This document shows positions 23,569-34,827 of a stretch of 64,000 bases of DNA, one piece after another. Under the pieces are notes generated by a model that did no database searches, had not been told where the DNA came from, and was given only the letters and a program-made list of their open reading frames with translations. How positions within the stretch are numbered: the first letter of the stretch is position 1; the number at the start of each line of letters is the position of its first letter. Made by a program: the position numbers and the translations under genes. This DNA comes from Stemphylium vesicarium (taxonomy: Eukaryota > Ascomycota > Dothideomycetes > Pleosporales > Pleosporaceae): the NCBI GenBank assembly GCA_004380135.1, contig QXCR01000030.1, forward strand, positions 169,131 through 233,130, read 5' to 3'.

Positions 23569-25397
23569 ATGGCAAATCCTGAAGTACCTGTGGAACATGT
23601 TGACGTCCTCGTAGTAGGTGGAGGACCTGTCGGTATGCAGTCACCCCACCAGATCTCTACCATCTCTAATACCTTGGGCCAGGCCTCATAACCGCCTACC
23701 AGCTTGCGCGCAACCTCCCTCGCATGGAATACCGCATCAAAATCATCGAGAAACACATCAAATCCTCCCAAGATCAGTATGGCCGCGCCATCACCCTCTT
23801 TCCCCGCACCCTTGAGATGGTCGATCAACTAAAACTCGCCGAGTCCCTCGCGCAACAATGCTTCGCTTGCCGAGACACCATCAACTACGACAAGCATGGG
23901 AATGAAGTTGAAGGTAGAGGTTGGGCGTTTATGCAGAACATGAAGGACACAAAGTGGGATTTTGCTTTGGTGCTGAGGCAGAAATACCAGGAAGAAATAT
24001 TCCGAAGAGCAATGAGGAAAGAGGGGCTGGAGCTCGATGCGCCATACACATTGGTGAATCTTGAACTCATGAAGAGTGTTCCACCAGAAAGCTACCGGAT
24101 CTCGGCTACCATCGAGCATGGTGAGACCAGAGTCAAGAGCGTGGTCATGTGTCGATATCTTGTCGGGGCTGATGGCGGCAAATCTTTCGTTCGTCGCGCG
24201 ATGAACATTCCTTTCGATGGCTCCTCCACCACTGACAAGTGGGTGCGCATCGACGGGGTCATCGAAACCGACCTCCCTAAGCCTCGAACGTACTGCGCCA
24301 TCGAGAGCCCCACGCACGGCAACGTCCTTTGGGCGGCCTTGGATCATGGAGCTACACGTATTGGCTTTGCCTTCACAGCTGATCGACAAAAGGCATACAA
24401 AGAGTTCAACGAAGAAGCCGCCGTGAAGGAAGCCATCGCATCAGTGAAGCCTTTTAGTCTACAATTCAAGCAGGTGGATTGGTGGACGATTTACGTTGTC
24501 GGGCAACGCATAGCGCGCTCGTTCTTCGTCGATGATTGCATCTTCCTTGCGGGTGATGCGTGCCATACACACAGCAGCGGAGCGGCCCAAGGCATGAACA
24601 CGGGTATACACGATGCGGTAAATCTAGGCTGGAAGCTGTCCCTAGTTCTTCAAGGTTCCGCAAAACCCGAGCTCTTGCATTCTTATGAAGCTGAACGCTT
24701 GCCCAACATAAAGCGGCTGATCAATTACGACAAAGACATTTCTCGGCTCATGACCATGCAACTGCCCGACGGATGGATAGGCAATCCGGATGCGGACCCA
24801 AACGAGATTTTAGGCAAGGTGATGGCAGAAGCAGCGACTTTTAGCAGTGGACTAGGCATCTATTACGAGCCAGATACCTACCTCAATCTCGCCCAGAGCT
24901 CGGGCGTCGCAACCCTGCAGCCTGGTCAACGCGCTCCAGACGTCACGCTTCAGAAACCCGCGACTTTCGAAACTACACGTCTCCAAACCGAGACTCCGAA
25001 TATCGCTTCGTTCTATATCGTGCTCTTCGCTGGCGATGTGGGGCGCACCAAACCCGCTCTAGCTTCCTTCACAGCCACGATATCGACAGTTCCTTGGCTA
25101 CACGATCCTAAGGTTCCGGCATCCTGGATTTCCATCATCGCTGGACCCGGTGGGCCATCGGCGTACGAAACACTGGGCGGTATGCCATTCGGCCGTGTAT
25201 TCTACGATGAAAATCATAGTGCACATCTACGGTATGGTGTAGCTACTGAGAAGGGTGCTGTGCTTGTTTTGCGGCCTGATGGCTGGGTGGGTACAGTGAT
25301 CAGTTTAGACGGGTGCGCGGCAGAGAAACTCGACAATTATTTCCGTAGATTTCTTATCGCCGCTGAGGGGAGTAAGAAAGTCGGGGCAAAGCTATAG
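23569..25397 (+). CDS. FAD-dependent monooxygenase (phenol 2-monooxygenase-like)
   Basis: CDS is join(23569..23632,23683..25397), 592 aa. The 50-bp intron interrupts the dinucleotide-binding motif: exon 1 ends VLVVGGGPVG (Gly17-Gly22) and exon 2 continues LITAYQLARN. Other flavoprotein hydroxylase signatures are the DG motif GADGGKSFVRR near residue 183 and the GD motif FLAGDACHTHSSGAAQGMN near residue 312. Together they indicate FAD and NAD(P)H use in aromatic hydroxylation. After residue about 430 comes the thioredoxin-like C-terminal domain typical of phenol hydroxylases (PGQRAPDVTL and VLVLRPDGWVGTVI). The substrate is not readable. There is no signal peptide. It is divergent from the esterase and 170 bp upstream of a secreted hydrolase, which is suggestive of, but does not prove, a small catabolic neighbourhood. 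Confidence 0.93.
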
Positions 25398-25567
25398 ATA
25401 CGCCAATGCGACGACATCCAACCCGAGTTCCATTATCTGTAAGGCAACCGGCACAAGCCCTTGGTAATATGCGGGGATCCGGTACAACGTGCCGCACCTG
25501 CATAACTAGACATTCCCACATCACCTTTCTATTCCACGTAAGCTCCACAGAATTCAATTCACTCAAC

Positions 25568-27534
25568 ATGGTGCTACTGCTTCCATCATTCTTTCTGGTT
25601 GCTCTCACCAGCGCAAAATGCTACGAGCCGAACATTGCTTACCCACTACCCACCTACAGCATCAATGACCCTCTCCTCCAAAAAGCATTCTCATCGCTGC
25701 ATCAATCACTGACAGAAGCCGTCGCAGCACCAATATACGACCGAACTTCGTTTTCGGTGGAAATTACTTCGTCCAAGGAAACACTCTTCTCGCACAATCA
25801 CACAGCGCGCCAACGCAATGCGTCACGACCTGATGTTCGGCATGTTGATGGCGACGCCGTTTATCGCATCGCCAGCATAACCAAGACTTTTACCGTCTTG
25901 GGTATACTGCAACAACACGCCGCGGGGAATCTGAGCTTAGATGCGCCGGTAAATCGGTATCTTGACGAGCTGGGTGAGAAGTCCGAGGGCGGGATACCGT
26001 GGAAGGATATCACGTTGCGGAGTCTGTCTAGCCAGCTGAGTGGGCTTCCTATGAACTGTAAGCTATGCCCTGGAAAAGTGTGAGCGATGACTTTCGGCAT
26101 TAACAGCTGTTGTGATGGAAGCAAGATGGACGGAATGGGAACTGTACTGACATATTTTTTTTTTAAAAAAAAACAGGGGCTGAAGGTGACATGATCAATG
26201 AAGCCCTGGATGTTCGAAGCGAATTGGGTCTTCCACCCGACGTGTCTCACGATGGCCTACCAACCTGTGGAGAATACTCGCCCGGGTACCAGACCCCATG
26301 CACAGCTCAAGGTACCTTTACCCCCTTCTCTTAGAGTAAACACAAAAGCCACCATTCCAACACACAGTTTTCCCCCGCTAACCACCCCTTACCCACAGAC
26401 CTATATTCCCAAATCCAGCACTCCACCCCCCTCTTCGCCCCTAACCAAACCCCCTCCTACTCCAACCTCGCCTTCACCCTCCTCGGTCAAGTCCTCGCCC
26501 GCGTCTCAAACAAAAGCTACGAGTCTTACATGCAATCCGCCATCTTCAGCCCTCTAAACATGACGCACAGCGGCTTCTCCGCACCGCCCGACACCGCCGG
26601 CGTCATCCCAGCCGTCCCGCACTACTGGGACGCTCGCGAAGGGGTATCGAACCCCGATGGCGGCGCATTCAGTTCTTCATCCGATATGTCGCGGTATCTA
26701 CGCTTTATCCTCACGCACTACAATAGTGTGACGCACGCGCTGAACTGGATGGGTGCGGGTGCTAGCTCTGGATTTGGACTGCCGTGGGAGGTGTTCAATT
26801 CGCATGTTTTGTTGGGCGATGCTGAGGAGAAGGAGAGGCAGCGTCTTCCTGTCCGTTTCGTGACAAAAGCCGGTTTAGTACCCGGGTACCACTCTCTCAT
26901 CACACTTCTCCCTGCGTTCGATGTAGGGATAACGCTCCTGTTCGCTGGCCCGGATAAACCGGTTTGGCCCATTCAGGAAGCCCTTTCACAAACTATAGTA
27001 GCTGTCGCGCATCGCATCGGTATTCACCGCCTACACGACAAGTACGAAGGTATGTATCGCGCTGCTGGCGGGTTGAATTCCACCCTTGAGTTACGCGCGA
27101 CGCGGAATGGGTTGATTGTTTCGACTTGGATCTCAAATGGGACTGATGTGTTGCGCTTTTTTGGGAACATTGTTCCGGGTCCTTTTTCTTTGCAGGTCAG
27201 TCCTACGCTGCTGTTTCGCGAAGAGGAGAAGAAAAAGGGAGAACTGTGGCGGGCGAACATCATTCAGGAACGAGATCATTCAGGGAAGAATATTGCATAT
27301 GGCGAGCAAAAAGGTATCTGGGACGAGTTCTGCATCCCCGAGTGGGATATGGCTCAGTATGCGGGCTTACCCATGAATGAAATGGTGTTCTGGGATGAAG
27401 GGCAAGATGGGGCATTTGGGAGGCTGGAATTACCTGCTTACCAGGTGAACCTCACGAGGGTGGATGCTGGGAAGCAAAAGAAAATGGAAGAGAGGCCTGG
27501 AGATGCTGGGCAGGAAGTTGTGATGGAACTGTAG
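25568..27534 (+). CDS. Secreted beta-lactamase-fold serine hydrolase
   Basis: CDS is join(25568..26057,26177..26311,26399..27534), 586 aa. Junctions are all in phase: donor GTAAGC to acceptor AAACAG, and donor GTACCT to acceptor CCACAG. Residues 1-16 are a signal peptide (MVLLLPSFFLVALTSA). Class-C-like motifs are the nucleophile tetrad SITK at about residue 103, YSN at 229-231, and KAG near 365 in place of KTG. Several N-glycosylation sequons occur. The C-terminal 180 residues form the beta-rich domain seen in fungal members. Such proteins are usually esterases or peptidases rather than antibiotic-degrading enzymes. Intron 1 (119 bp) is unusually long for this region and contains an oligo-T/oligo-A palindrome. 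Confidence 0.9.
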
Positions 27535-28992
27535 GAGTCCGGCAAACCTTCCACCCGTGACGGCAAAAAGACGAAAAAAAACATACAACAGCGGGGATTC
27601 GCTAGTGGTCACCCACCTAACTACTAATCCGCCGGTACACTGCTTATATATGGCTGAGCGGACAGGAAGCCTTGTTTTTACCCACGCGACTGTCACAAAA
27701 TCCCTTAATTTTCCTATATGCGGTAATCTAGATAGCTTAGCACTATTTCTAGATGCGGTCTATTAGCACACATTACTATGTACTAAGGTGACAACGATTA
27801 CTTTTGCGTAAGCGCTACTAATAAAGCAGTGGTACTAGCGCTTAGATCCCTTCCTGAATAGACGCCACAAGCACCCCCAATATTGGCACCGGCACTATCC
27901 CACCCTGCGCACGAGCGCAACTTTGCTGCAGCAGAAGTAAAGCACGCTGATCGTGCGCAGTCTGGATGTAAGTGCTGCGCCCCAGTCATCAAGACGTTTA
28001 GAAAAACACACAGCTAGCCTCGCCGATGCCCTCCGCAACAGCTTGATCGCTGTCATCCCGATAGCGCAGTCTCCGCGAGCCCTCCGCGAACCCCCCGAAA
28101 CCTATAGCATACAAACGTGGGATAGTACCAGATATAGAATAGAAGGCCCAGACATCGATCGCCACGGATAGTGTAGCGTATCAGGCTGTCTAATAGACGA
28201 GAATAGGGCACGCATCAAGAAGGAGCATTGTGGGTTCTGGGATGGACGCAGTGTCTGCGCACAGTGCCGCAGGCGAGATGATTCACACGCATAGCTTGCA
28301 AGAATGGGCGCCAGGCTGCAGATGAGAATCAATGCAGATGTCGCGGGCCACTCCTTAGGCTATAATTTTGCCTTCTTCTCACCAAGGCTTTCAAGTATTT
28401 ATACTAACATAGTTCGTGCAATCCCGCATTACTTGTGTATTATAGCTCTCCTCTTTACTCTAGGTTGATCAAGTCCACGCCAGACGAAGCGTTTACACCA
28501 AATGCGGCATAAGCGATTATTAATGGCATTGTAGCATATTAGACGCTCTACCCCCATCACTCAATCTATCACTAAGACCGCCTACGATGGACCCTTAACC
28601 AGACGAAAGGGACTAGCTTAGCGAATTCTTGCTGGGCTTCGCCAAACCGTTGCTGTTTGTCCTCGCGCTCTTAGTAGCTTTCTATATATAGGGTGCAGCA
28701 TCGCCTAGCTACTAGGTACGTAATATAATCTTAAGTAGGAGTAATATAAAACTCCTAGTATTAAGACTAGAGTTAGTTTTTGTAGATAAGTAATAAGAAG
28801 CGTTAAATAGAAGAGGGTACTTTATAGAAGTACGTTACTAAGAAGTAAGAGGGTAACTCTATAGTACTAATTAAAGTTAAATATAATAAGCCCTCTTAAC
28901 TCGTTACCTATTATAATATACCTAATAGCATAGAGGCATATCCCTCTGCCCCGCTATCTCTTTGGCATCCTCGGGATCCTCGAGATCCCTCA
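27535..28992. other. Start of AT-rich, RIP-like compartment
   Basis: No gene is supported. From about 28.35 kb the sequence is rich in TA steps and stop codons in all frames, the pattern left by repeat-induced point mutation. A moderately GC-normal stretch at 27.85-28.33 kb may be an old repeat fragment. Confidence 0.6.
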
Positions 28993-29137
28993 TATCCGGG
29001 AGATCCTGTGAGCCGGGGATCTTGCGATATCGTCGTCTTGGCGGGATTCTGGTCACGTGATTGGGTGACACAGTCTTAGCGATTCCCCCGTCGTGCGCTG
29101 TCATTGCGCAGCTGGCGATCCTCCCTCTCATGGATCG
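28993..29137 (+). repeat. 145-bp direct repeat, left copy
   Basis: Begins TATCCGGGAG and ends CATGGATCG. It matches 34986-35130 in the same orientation with only a few substitutions and no length change. It directly abuts the TA preceding the left terminal inverted repeat of the 5.85-kb unit. Confidence 0.9.
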
Positions 29138-29139
29138 TA

Positions 29140-29297
29140 CAGTACTTTGCAAAACCGCCCTCACCCTTTGCGCAAGCGACGTTTCTGTAGAACCCCTATT
29201 GAGCTAGGATACCCCTTACTAGTCTTAGCCAATCGTAGAGTACTAAGATCGACTAGCTGTAAGTGAGCTAGCTTACAATCTCAAGGCATTCCTGTAT
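29140..29297 (+). repeat. Left 158-bp terminal inverted repeat
   Basis: Reverse complement of 34828-34985 at about 94 percent identity. Outer end CAGTACTTTGC, inner end CCTGTAT. Confidence 0.88.
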
Positions 29298-29400
29298 AAT
29301 ACTAGATAAAGTTACACTATGTTATAAGTCGCTAGCTAAGTTGTACATTTCGTCTTTTCTAAGTAGTATCTCTTTAAGAGCATACTATAAATAAGTCTAC

Positions 29401-31505
29401 TTACTTAGCCTCCCACTCTTCTAAGGATGCTAAAGATGACTTAAGATACGGGTGACTAGCTTTTAGCACTCGCTTACGCTGTTGCACACACTGCCTCATT
29501 AAGACAACAGCCTCTGCACTCCGACCTTGTGCTTTCCACGTGAAGGCTAGGTTGGCCATACTGGTCAGCGTGTCTGGATGGTCCGCTCCCAGCTTCTTCT
29601 TGCTCGTCTCCATCACTTGCACGTCCAGCTCTTCTGCTGCATCCCACCGCCCTTGATTCCGGTAAGTCGAGGCTAGATTGCCCATGCTGGTCAGCGTGGA
29701 AGGATGGTCCGCTCCCAGCTTCTTCTTGCGAGTCTCCATCACTAGCTTCCTTAGTTTTTCAGCTTTGTCCCATTGTCCACCAAGTGAATAGGCACCTGCC
29801 ACCATTGCGATGCTCCGTATCGTGTCCTCGTGGTCCTGCCCTAGTATCTTCTTCCGCGCTTTCATTGCCTTTGTAGCTAGCATCTCAGCATCAGTAATAT
29901 TTCCTGCCGTCTCCGCAAACCATGCAGCACGATAGAGCAGCGTAGCCCATTCTGCTAGTGACCACTCGTCGTCTGGCCGCTGTCCTACAGCAGCTTTAGC
30001 ATGCGCGAAAAGCGCCTGGCATGCTGCCCAGTTCTCGAACTCTCCGGTTGGAAACGCGTCGCGTAGGCTACTGATAAATTGCTGCTTCCATCGCTCAAGC
30101 TTGCCGTTGTCCTCAAGCCATTTCCGCATCGACAACTGCACTAGCGCATGCATCCCAAAGCTTGTGCCAGCAGTGTCGACAGAGACAAAGCAGAAGTCTT
30201 GCAATACTGCTACATCATCTCTAAATCTGAATTCGCTGTCACCTGCGCTAGACTGCGACATATCGTCCTCTAGCTCGTCGTCGCTGCCATTATCCACCTC
30301 TCTCTGGGTTGTCTGAGCTTCCGCCCGCCTCCTACGAGGCTGCAGCAGAGCCTCTGGAATCCCTTGTCGGTCAAAGAGGCTCATTAGCGAGAGCAGGTCC
30401 GCTGCGCCCGGCTGCGTCTGCTCTATGTACTCAAACGAGATCAGCCATGTGAGGGCGATGGCGCTCTTCGCCTCCCAGTCGCGCCGGAGCTGGCCGTCAT
30501 CGTGGGTAAGCAAGCGCAGTCGTCTGGACTCGCTCCTCCGGAAGTCTTCAAGGTACTTTGCTACTGAGAATAGCGGTGCTCTTTGCGTGATGTACGCTGC
30601 AGCTTGCACAATAGCGAGCGGCATGTATTCGAGCGCCGCTGCGAGCTCAGCAACGCTGTCGCTATCCTCCTGCACTCTCAGCTTTTTCTCAAACAGCGCG
30701 ATGCCCTCTGCTTTATCCAGTGGCTCTACAGAGACGATATCGCGCTGCTCCACCAGCTTCAGTGCAGCTTCCTTGTTCCTTGTGGTGACGAGGATCGACC
30801 CGCGCTCGCAGTGGGGAAGGTACTCGCGCAGCGGTTTCCGAATGACCTGCGCGTTGGTGGTTTGGCCCTGGCCATCGCCGTCAGCCTGGCCACTAAGAAG
30901 AAAGCGAGCGTCGTCAACATTGTCGAGCACAAGTAGCCACCGCTGTCTGCTATCGCACAGCCAGTCGTGCACTAGCTCGAAGATGTTCGCCCGCGGATCT
31001 CGTCGCCCAGCAATCTTAACCCGGTTGGCAATGTCGCGGTAGCTCTGCTCGAACCGGGCGGCGTTGCTAGCGTGTACCCAGAACACCCACGTCTCCGGTG
31101 ACTGCTTGTGCGTGCGGTGGGCATGCTCGTTGGCAAGCTGTGACTTCCTTCTCTGCCGTTAGCATGTAGTGCTGGCTGAGCAGCTTCCTGCTTACCCTAC
31201 GCCGCCTAGACCGACGAGCGCAGCCCGTGAGCCTGGCGCAGCGCATATTTGGTCTACCTGATCGAGTATCGTTCCTCGCTCCACGAAGTCATCGTCGCGG
31301 GCGAAGGGTATAATGATCGATGGGGGTGGTAGAATCTCGCGTCGCTCTTGAGGCGGGGTCTGTTAGCGCTTGCTCGGGCCCTCTGGAGCTATGGGCGATC
31401 CCGCAACTTACTAGGTGGAAGGTGGAACGCAGTGTTCACTGAGCCGTTGATGATACCCGCTTGGAAGCCGGCGTTTGCGTCGCCGAAAGAGATTGCGCAG
31501 GCCAT
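29401..31505 (-). CDS. NLR-type receptor: sigma-like amyloid motif, NB-ARC, TPR
   Basis: CDS is complement(join(29401..31147,31196..31346,31412..31505)), 663 aa. Introns of 65 and 48 bp have GTAAGT/GTAAGC donors; the acceptors AAG at 31347 and 31148 restore the frame. Exon 1 encodes residues 7-27, FGDANAGFQAGIINGSVNTA plus F, which fits the amyloid-forming sigma motif (NACHT_sigma) of fungal NLRs. The NB-ARC follows: Walker A GLGGVGKSQ at 77-85, FWVHASN near 103, Walker B WLLVLDNVDD near 152-161, SILVTTRN, and YMPLAIVQAAAYI in the GLPL position. The C-terminal 160 residues hold three to four 42-residue kinesin-light-chain-type TPRs (GADHPSTLTSMGNLASTYRN and relatives). Such proteins act in allorecognition and innate immunity, passing an amyloid fold to a downstream effector. 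It is intact, unlike its inverted copy. Confidence 0.87.
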
Positions 31506-31769
31506 GATACCGCAGTTGTAGCCTCAAAGCGGTGGTGTTTGCGACCAAATGTCAGCTGGAGCCCAGCTGGGCTCAGCCTGGTGGTTCGCACAGTTGGCTT
31601 GCAAGCCTCTCGGGCACCCAGGATTCGTCGCCACTCCAACATTACCACCACCGCCAGCTCTAAGCCTCAGAGTCGCATACCTACCCGCAGTGGGGGCTGA
31701 GCAAGCTAACAGGCTGAAGCACAGCTCAGGCTTCGCCGCAGACACTACCGACGACTTAACACATCATAG
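31506..31769. other. Spacer between the head-to-head NLR copies
   Basis: This non-palindromic stretch separates the start of the minus-strand NLR from its decayed plus-strand copy and presumably held both promoters. Composition is GC-normal and no gene is seen. Confidence 0.5.
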
Positions 31770-31836
31770 TATTGCTATAGTATTATAAGCCCCTCTATTT
31801 CTTTTAGCGACGCGAACACTAGCTTCTAAGTAAGTA

Positions 31837-31885
31837 CTGTGTTCCACCAGTAAGCTGCGCACCCTAGTAAGCTGCGCACCCCACC
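31837..31885 (+). repeat. Left 49-bp TIR of pogo-like element
   Basis: Identical to the reverse complement of 33620-33668; contains a 16-bp direct repeat twice. Confidence 0.93.
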
Positions 31886-31964
31886 CAACTTAACGCGACT
31901 CTCCACGCGATAGCTTTACAACAACATAAGATAATAGCATAGAACTTTGTAGATAGCTAGTCTA

Positions 31965-33587
31965 TTACTGTGTACATTGAGTCCGCGTGTGTCCTTGGGT
32001 ATGACACTTTGTACATGTTGGTGGTGCGCGTTGACGTACCTGAGTAGCCTGAGCTTGTTCTACCTCCGCGACCACCCTTTCTGCCTCTATAGCGAGCTGC
32101 TGGCCTTGCTGAGCCTGTAGCGCTCCTCCACGAGCTATATATGGACGCCTCTGGTCTCTCCTACGTCGCTGGCGCTGACTAGCTGTACGAAGCTTCCTAT
32201 TCTCCTCTGCGAGTATAGTCGCTGAGTTCATCGCAAGCTGACATCCTTTGACAAGCTGGCGTATAGCTTGGCTTGTTGGGCTCTGCGACTGGCGGCGAAG
32301 AAGGTCCTTTACGTGCTGAGCCTGCTTTTCAAGCTGCGCTATCGTACGCGGTGTCTCTGCGGTCCATGCGACGTTGTTGTCTGCTGTTGTCCCTGGTGGA
32401 GACGGCGTACGGACGACAGTGAGCGACGATAGGACGCGTTCTGGACAGGGAGGGATAAGCCCTGTCGCCTGGAAGCCTGCCTGGATGTTCTGCTGCGTGA
32501 GTACTGCTGGCCGGATCCGTGTATAGGCGGTAAGGAAGTCTATCTTGTCAATATGGTAGACGCCTTGGCGAGCTAGCTCCTGGATCTCGTAACCGTACGC
32601 TCGCTTAAGCGGAGAGAAGCAGCCCACATCAAGTGGCTGGAGGAGGTGGGAGGTATGGGCTGGCATACAGAGAGTGATGATCTTGTTCTCTGTACAGAAC
32701 TGGTCGAACTCAGGCGTAGCGTGGCTGCTATGGCCATCTAGGATAAGAAGCCGGTAGACTCCATGCGTACGAGGCGCTGTATATCTATTAAAGTGCTTTA
32801 CCCACTCTACACCGAGCTCATCTGTCGTCCAGCCGTTGTCTGATACAGCGAGCACCCAGTCTATAGGGATGTTGTGGTACCAGCTAGCCTGGTGCTGCTT
32901 ACCAGACAGGATCACGAACGGTGGAAGACACCAGCCAGACGCGTTGATACACTCGATTGTCGTGACCCAGTCTCTGTTCCCTGGTTGTACTGTGGCTGCC
33001 CGGCCTACAGTATTAGAGCTAGTGACCACCTTGGACGTCGCTGCGACGCCCATCATAAAGCCAGTCTCATCAAAGTTGTACGTGTCTGTATCTAGTATCC
33101 CATAAGCCTGGCGCGTCTCCTCTACTAGGTTGAACCACGCTGAGATTGCGACAGGATCCTCACAGCGAGCGCGCTGGCTATAGACCTTCCTGTTCCACTT
33201 AGTCTGAAGCTCAGAGTGGCTGTTGACAAAGCGCGACACCCAGTTCTTGCCTACAGGTGGAGGAGGTGGATCTTGGCCGCGGGCTGCGAGTAGAGCGTCT
33301 GCCATGCGTCGTACATCGATAATATAGGGTGGAAAGCCTCGTCGATTAAGGTCTAGGATCCACTGCACGAGAGACTGCTCTTTAGTAGTTGATAGCTTTC
33401 GGTTGACAGAGACTATCTCTGATCGCGGGTGGACACCACGGAGACGCGTCCGGAGAGTAGATTCTGGTACGTTATACGCTCTCGCGAGGGCTCGGATTGA
33501 TTGGCATGGTTTATTCTGATAGGAGACTATCGCGAGACTTAGTCTACCTTCACGAGATGTCACCTCAGGCCGTGGTTGTCGAGTCAT
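31965..33587 (-). CDS. Pogo/Fot1-type DDE transposase with C-terminal zinc knuckle
   Basis: 540 aa from the ATG reading MTRQPRPEVTSREGRLS; the open frame extends 5' out of the element, so this inner start is preferred. The N-terminus holds a psq-like helix-turn-helix (SIRALARAYNVPESTLRTRL) and a CENP-B/Tc5-type DNA-binding domain (SLVQWILDLNRRGFPPYI to VSRFVNSHSELQTKWNRK). The DDE_1 catalytic core shows NFDETGFMMG, LLILDGHSSHATPEFD and HLLQPLDVGCFSPLK, supplying the three acidic residues. A Gln-rich linker leads to a CCHC knuckle CTKCHTQGHTRTQC at the C-terminus. All catalytic motifs are present and there is no internal stop, so the enzyme may be active. Confidence 0.95.
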   Translation of the reverse strand: MTRQPRPEVTSREGRLSLAIVSYQNKPCQSIRALARAYNVPESTLRTRLRGVHPRSEIVSVNRKLSTTKEQSLVQWILDLNRRGFPPYIIDVRRMADALLAARGQDPPPPPVGKNWVSRFVNSHSELQTKWNRKVYSQRARCEDPVAISAWFNLVEETRQAYGILDTDTYNFDETGFMMGVAATSKVVTSSNTVGRAATVQPGNRDWVTTIECINASGWCLPPFVILSGKQHQASWYHNIPIDWVLAVSDNGWTTDELGVEWVKHFNRYTAPRTHGVYRLLILDGHSSHATPEFDQFCTENKIITLCMPAHTSHLLQPLDVGCFSPLKRAYGYEIQELARQGVYHIDKIDFLTAYTRIRPAVLTQQNIQAGFQATGLIPPCPERVLSSLTVVRTPSPPGTTADNNVAWTAETPRTIAQLEKQAQHVKDLLRRQSQSPTSQAIRQLVKGCQLAMNSATILAEENRKLRTASQRQRRRRDQRRPYIARGGALQAQQGQQLAIEAERVVAEVEQAQATQVRQRAPPTCTKCHTQGHTRTQCTQ

Positions 33588-33619
33588 GGTCGTTGGCGCA
33601 GATGGAGTTGTGAGGATTT

Positions 33620-33668
33620 GGTGGGGTGCGCAGCTTACTAGGGTGCGCAGCTTACTGGTGGAACACAG
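33620..33668 (-). repeat. Right 49-bp TIR of pogo-like element
   Basis: Perfect inverted copy of 31837-31885. Confidence 0.93.
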
Positions 33669-34827
33669 TATCGTTAATAGCTTAGTAAACACTACGTTCT
33701 ATCTTCTACCTAGTAAGTTGCGGGACCGCCTAAGCTTAGTAGGGACTAAACGCTAATAGACCTCGCCTTAAGAGCGGCTAGAGACTCTAACACCCCTATC
33801 GATTGTAATACCTTTTGCCCGCGACGCCGACTTTGTTGAGCGAGGGACGATACTCGAACGGGTTCGCCAAAGATGCGATGCGTTAGGCTCGCGTGTGGCG
33901 CTTGTCGGTCTAGGTGGCGTTGGGTGAGTAGTTGTTCGCATCCCCATCAACTACAGCACACGCTAACGGTGAGAAGCAAGTCGCAGCTTGCTATTGAGCA
34001 TGCCTATCGCACGCGAGAGCAGTCTGCTGAGACGTGGGTGTTCTGGGTGCATGCCAGCAATGCCGCCCGCTTCGAGCAGAGCTATCACGACATCGCCGAC
34101 CGCGTCAAGATCTTTAGGCGGCGAGACCCGCAGGCCAACATCTTCAAGCTGGTGCATGGCTAGCTGTAGAACTTTACGGAGCGTTGGCTTATTGTGCTGG
34201 ACAATGTTGACGACGCTCGCTTTCTTCTTAGCACCTAGGCTACCAACTCGAAGACTATATCACGACCGCTGCGCGAGCACCTTCCCTACTGCAAGCGCGG
34301 CTCAGTCCTCATAACATCGCGGAACAAGGAAGCGGCACAGAGGCTGGTTGAACAGCGCGACATCATTTCCGTGGAGCCGATGGACAAGGCAGAAAGGCTG
34401 GCGCTCTTTGAGAAGAAACTAGGAGCGCAAGAGGACAGCGACTATGTTGCTAAGCTCGCAGCGGCGCTCGATTACATGCCGCTATCTATCGTGCAAGCAG
34501 CAGCTTACATCTTGCAAAGAGCACCTCGATACTCTTTGACAAGGTACCTTGACGAGTACACCAAGAGCGAGCGTAAACAGACAAGTCTTCTCAACTATGA
34601 GGGAGGCCAGCTCCAGCGAGACTGGGAGGCGAAGAATTCGATCATTATCACGTGGCAAATCTCGTTTGAGCACATTCAGCAGAAACGGCAATCCGAAGCG
34701 AACTTGCTCTCGCTTATGAGCTTTTTCGATCGGCAAGGGATTCTAGAGGCTTTGCTGCGGAACCAGACTAATAGTATAACTTTGTCTTGTATATTAAGCG
34801 TATAGGATTGCATTCGACCTGTTTTAC

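Larger units (their letters stand above)
31837..33668 (-). mobile_element. Intact pogo-like DNA transposon
   Basis: 1832 bp with perfect 49-bp inverted ends starting CTGTGTTCCACCAGTAAGCT, flanked by TA on each side (31835-31836, 33669-33670). Each end contains two tandem copies of AGTAAGCTGCGCACCC, probable transposase-binding sites. The single gene is open and the sequence shows no RIP-type decay, so the insertion is younger than the RIP of the surrounding NLR copy. It inserted in the sigma-motif exon of that copy. Confidence 0.93.
31770..34806 (+). pseudogene. RIP-decayed NLR copy interrupted by a transposon
   Basis: The stretch before the nested element (31770-31836) and that after it (33669 on) together align with the exon 1 and introns of the intact NLR: the start ATG is now ATA, and the sigma exon carries C-to-T and G-to-A changes. 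Both introns are recognisable. The NB-ARC part (34000-34780) still reads QLAIEHAYRTREQSAETWVF and FWVHASNAARFEQSY, but TGG and CAG codons have become TAG at about 34162, 34168 and 34238. Similarity stops after FDRQGILEALL, so the TPRs are deleted. It cannot make a receptor. Confidence 0.88.

Noticed and set aside
31347..31359. Acceptor TAACAG/ACC for intron 1 of the NLR
   Set aside because: It shifts the frame by one base; the next acceptor, 13 bp further (CAAG/AGCG), keeps the frame and gives PPKRREILPPPS.
33588..33692. Longer N-terminus for the pogo transposase
   Set aside because: The first 35 codons of that frame run through the TIR and out of the element into the host NLR copy.
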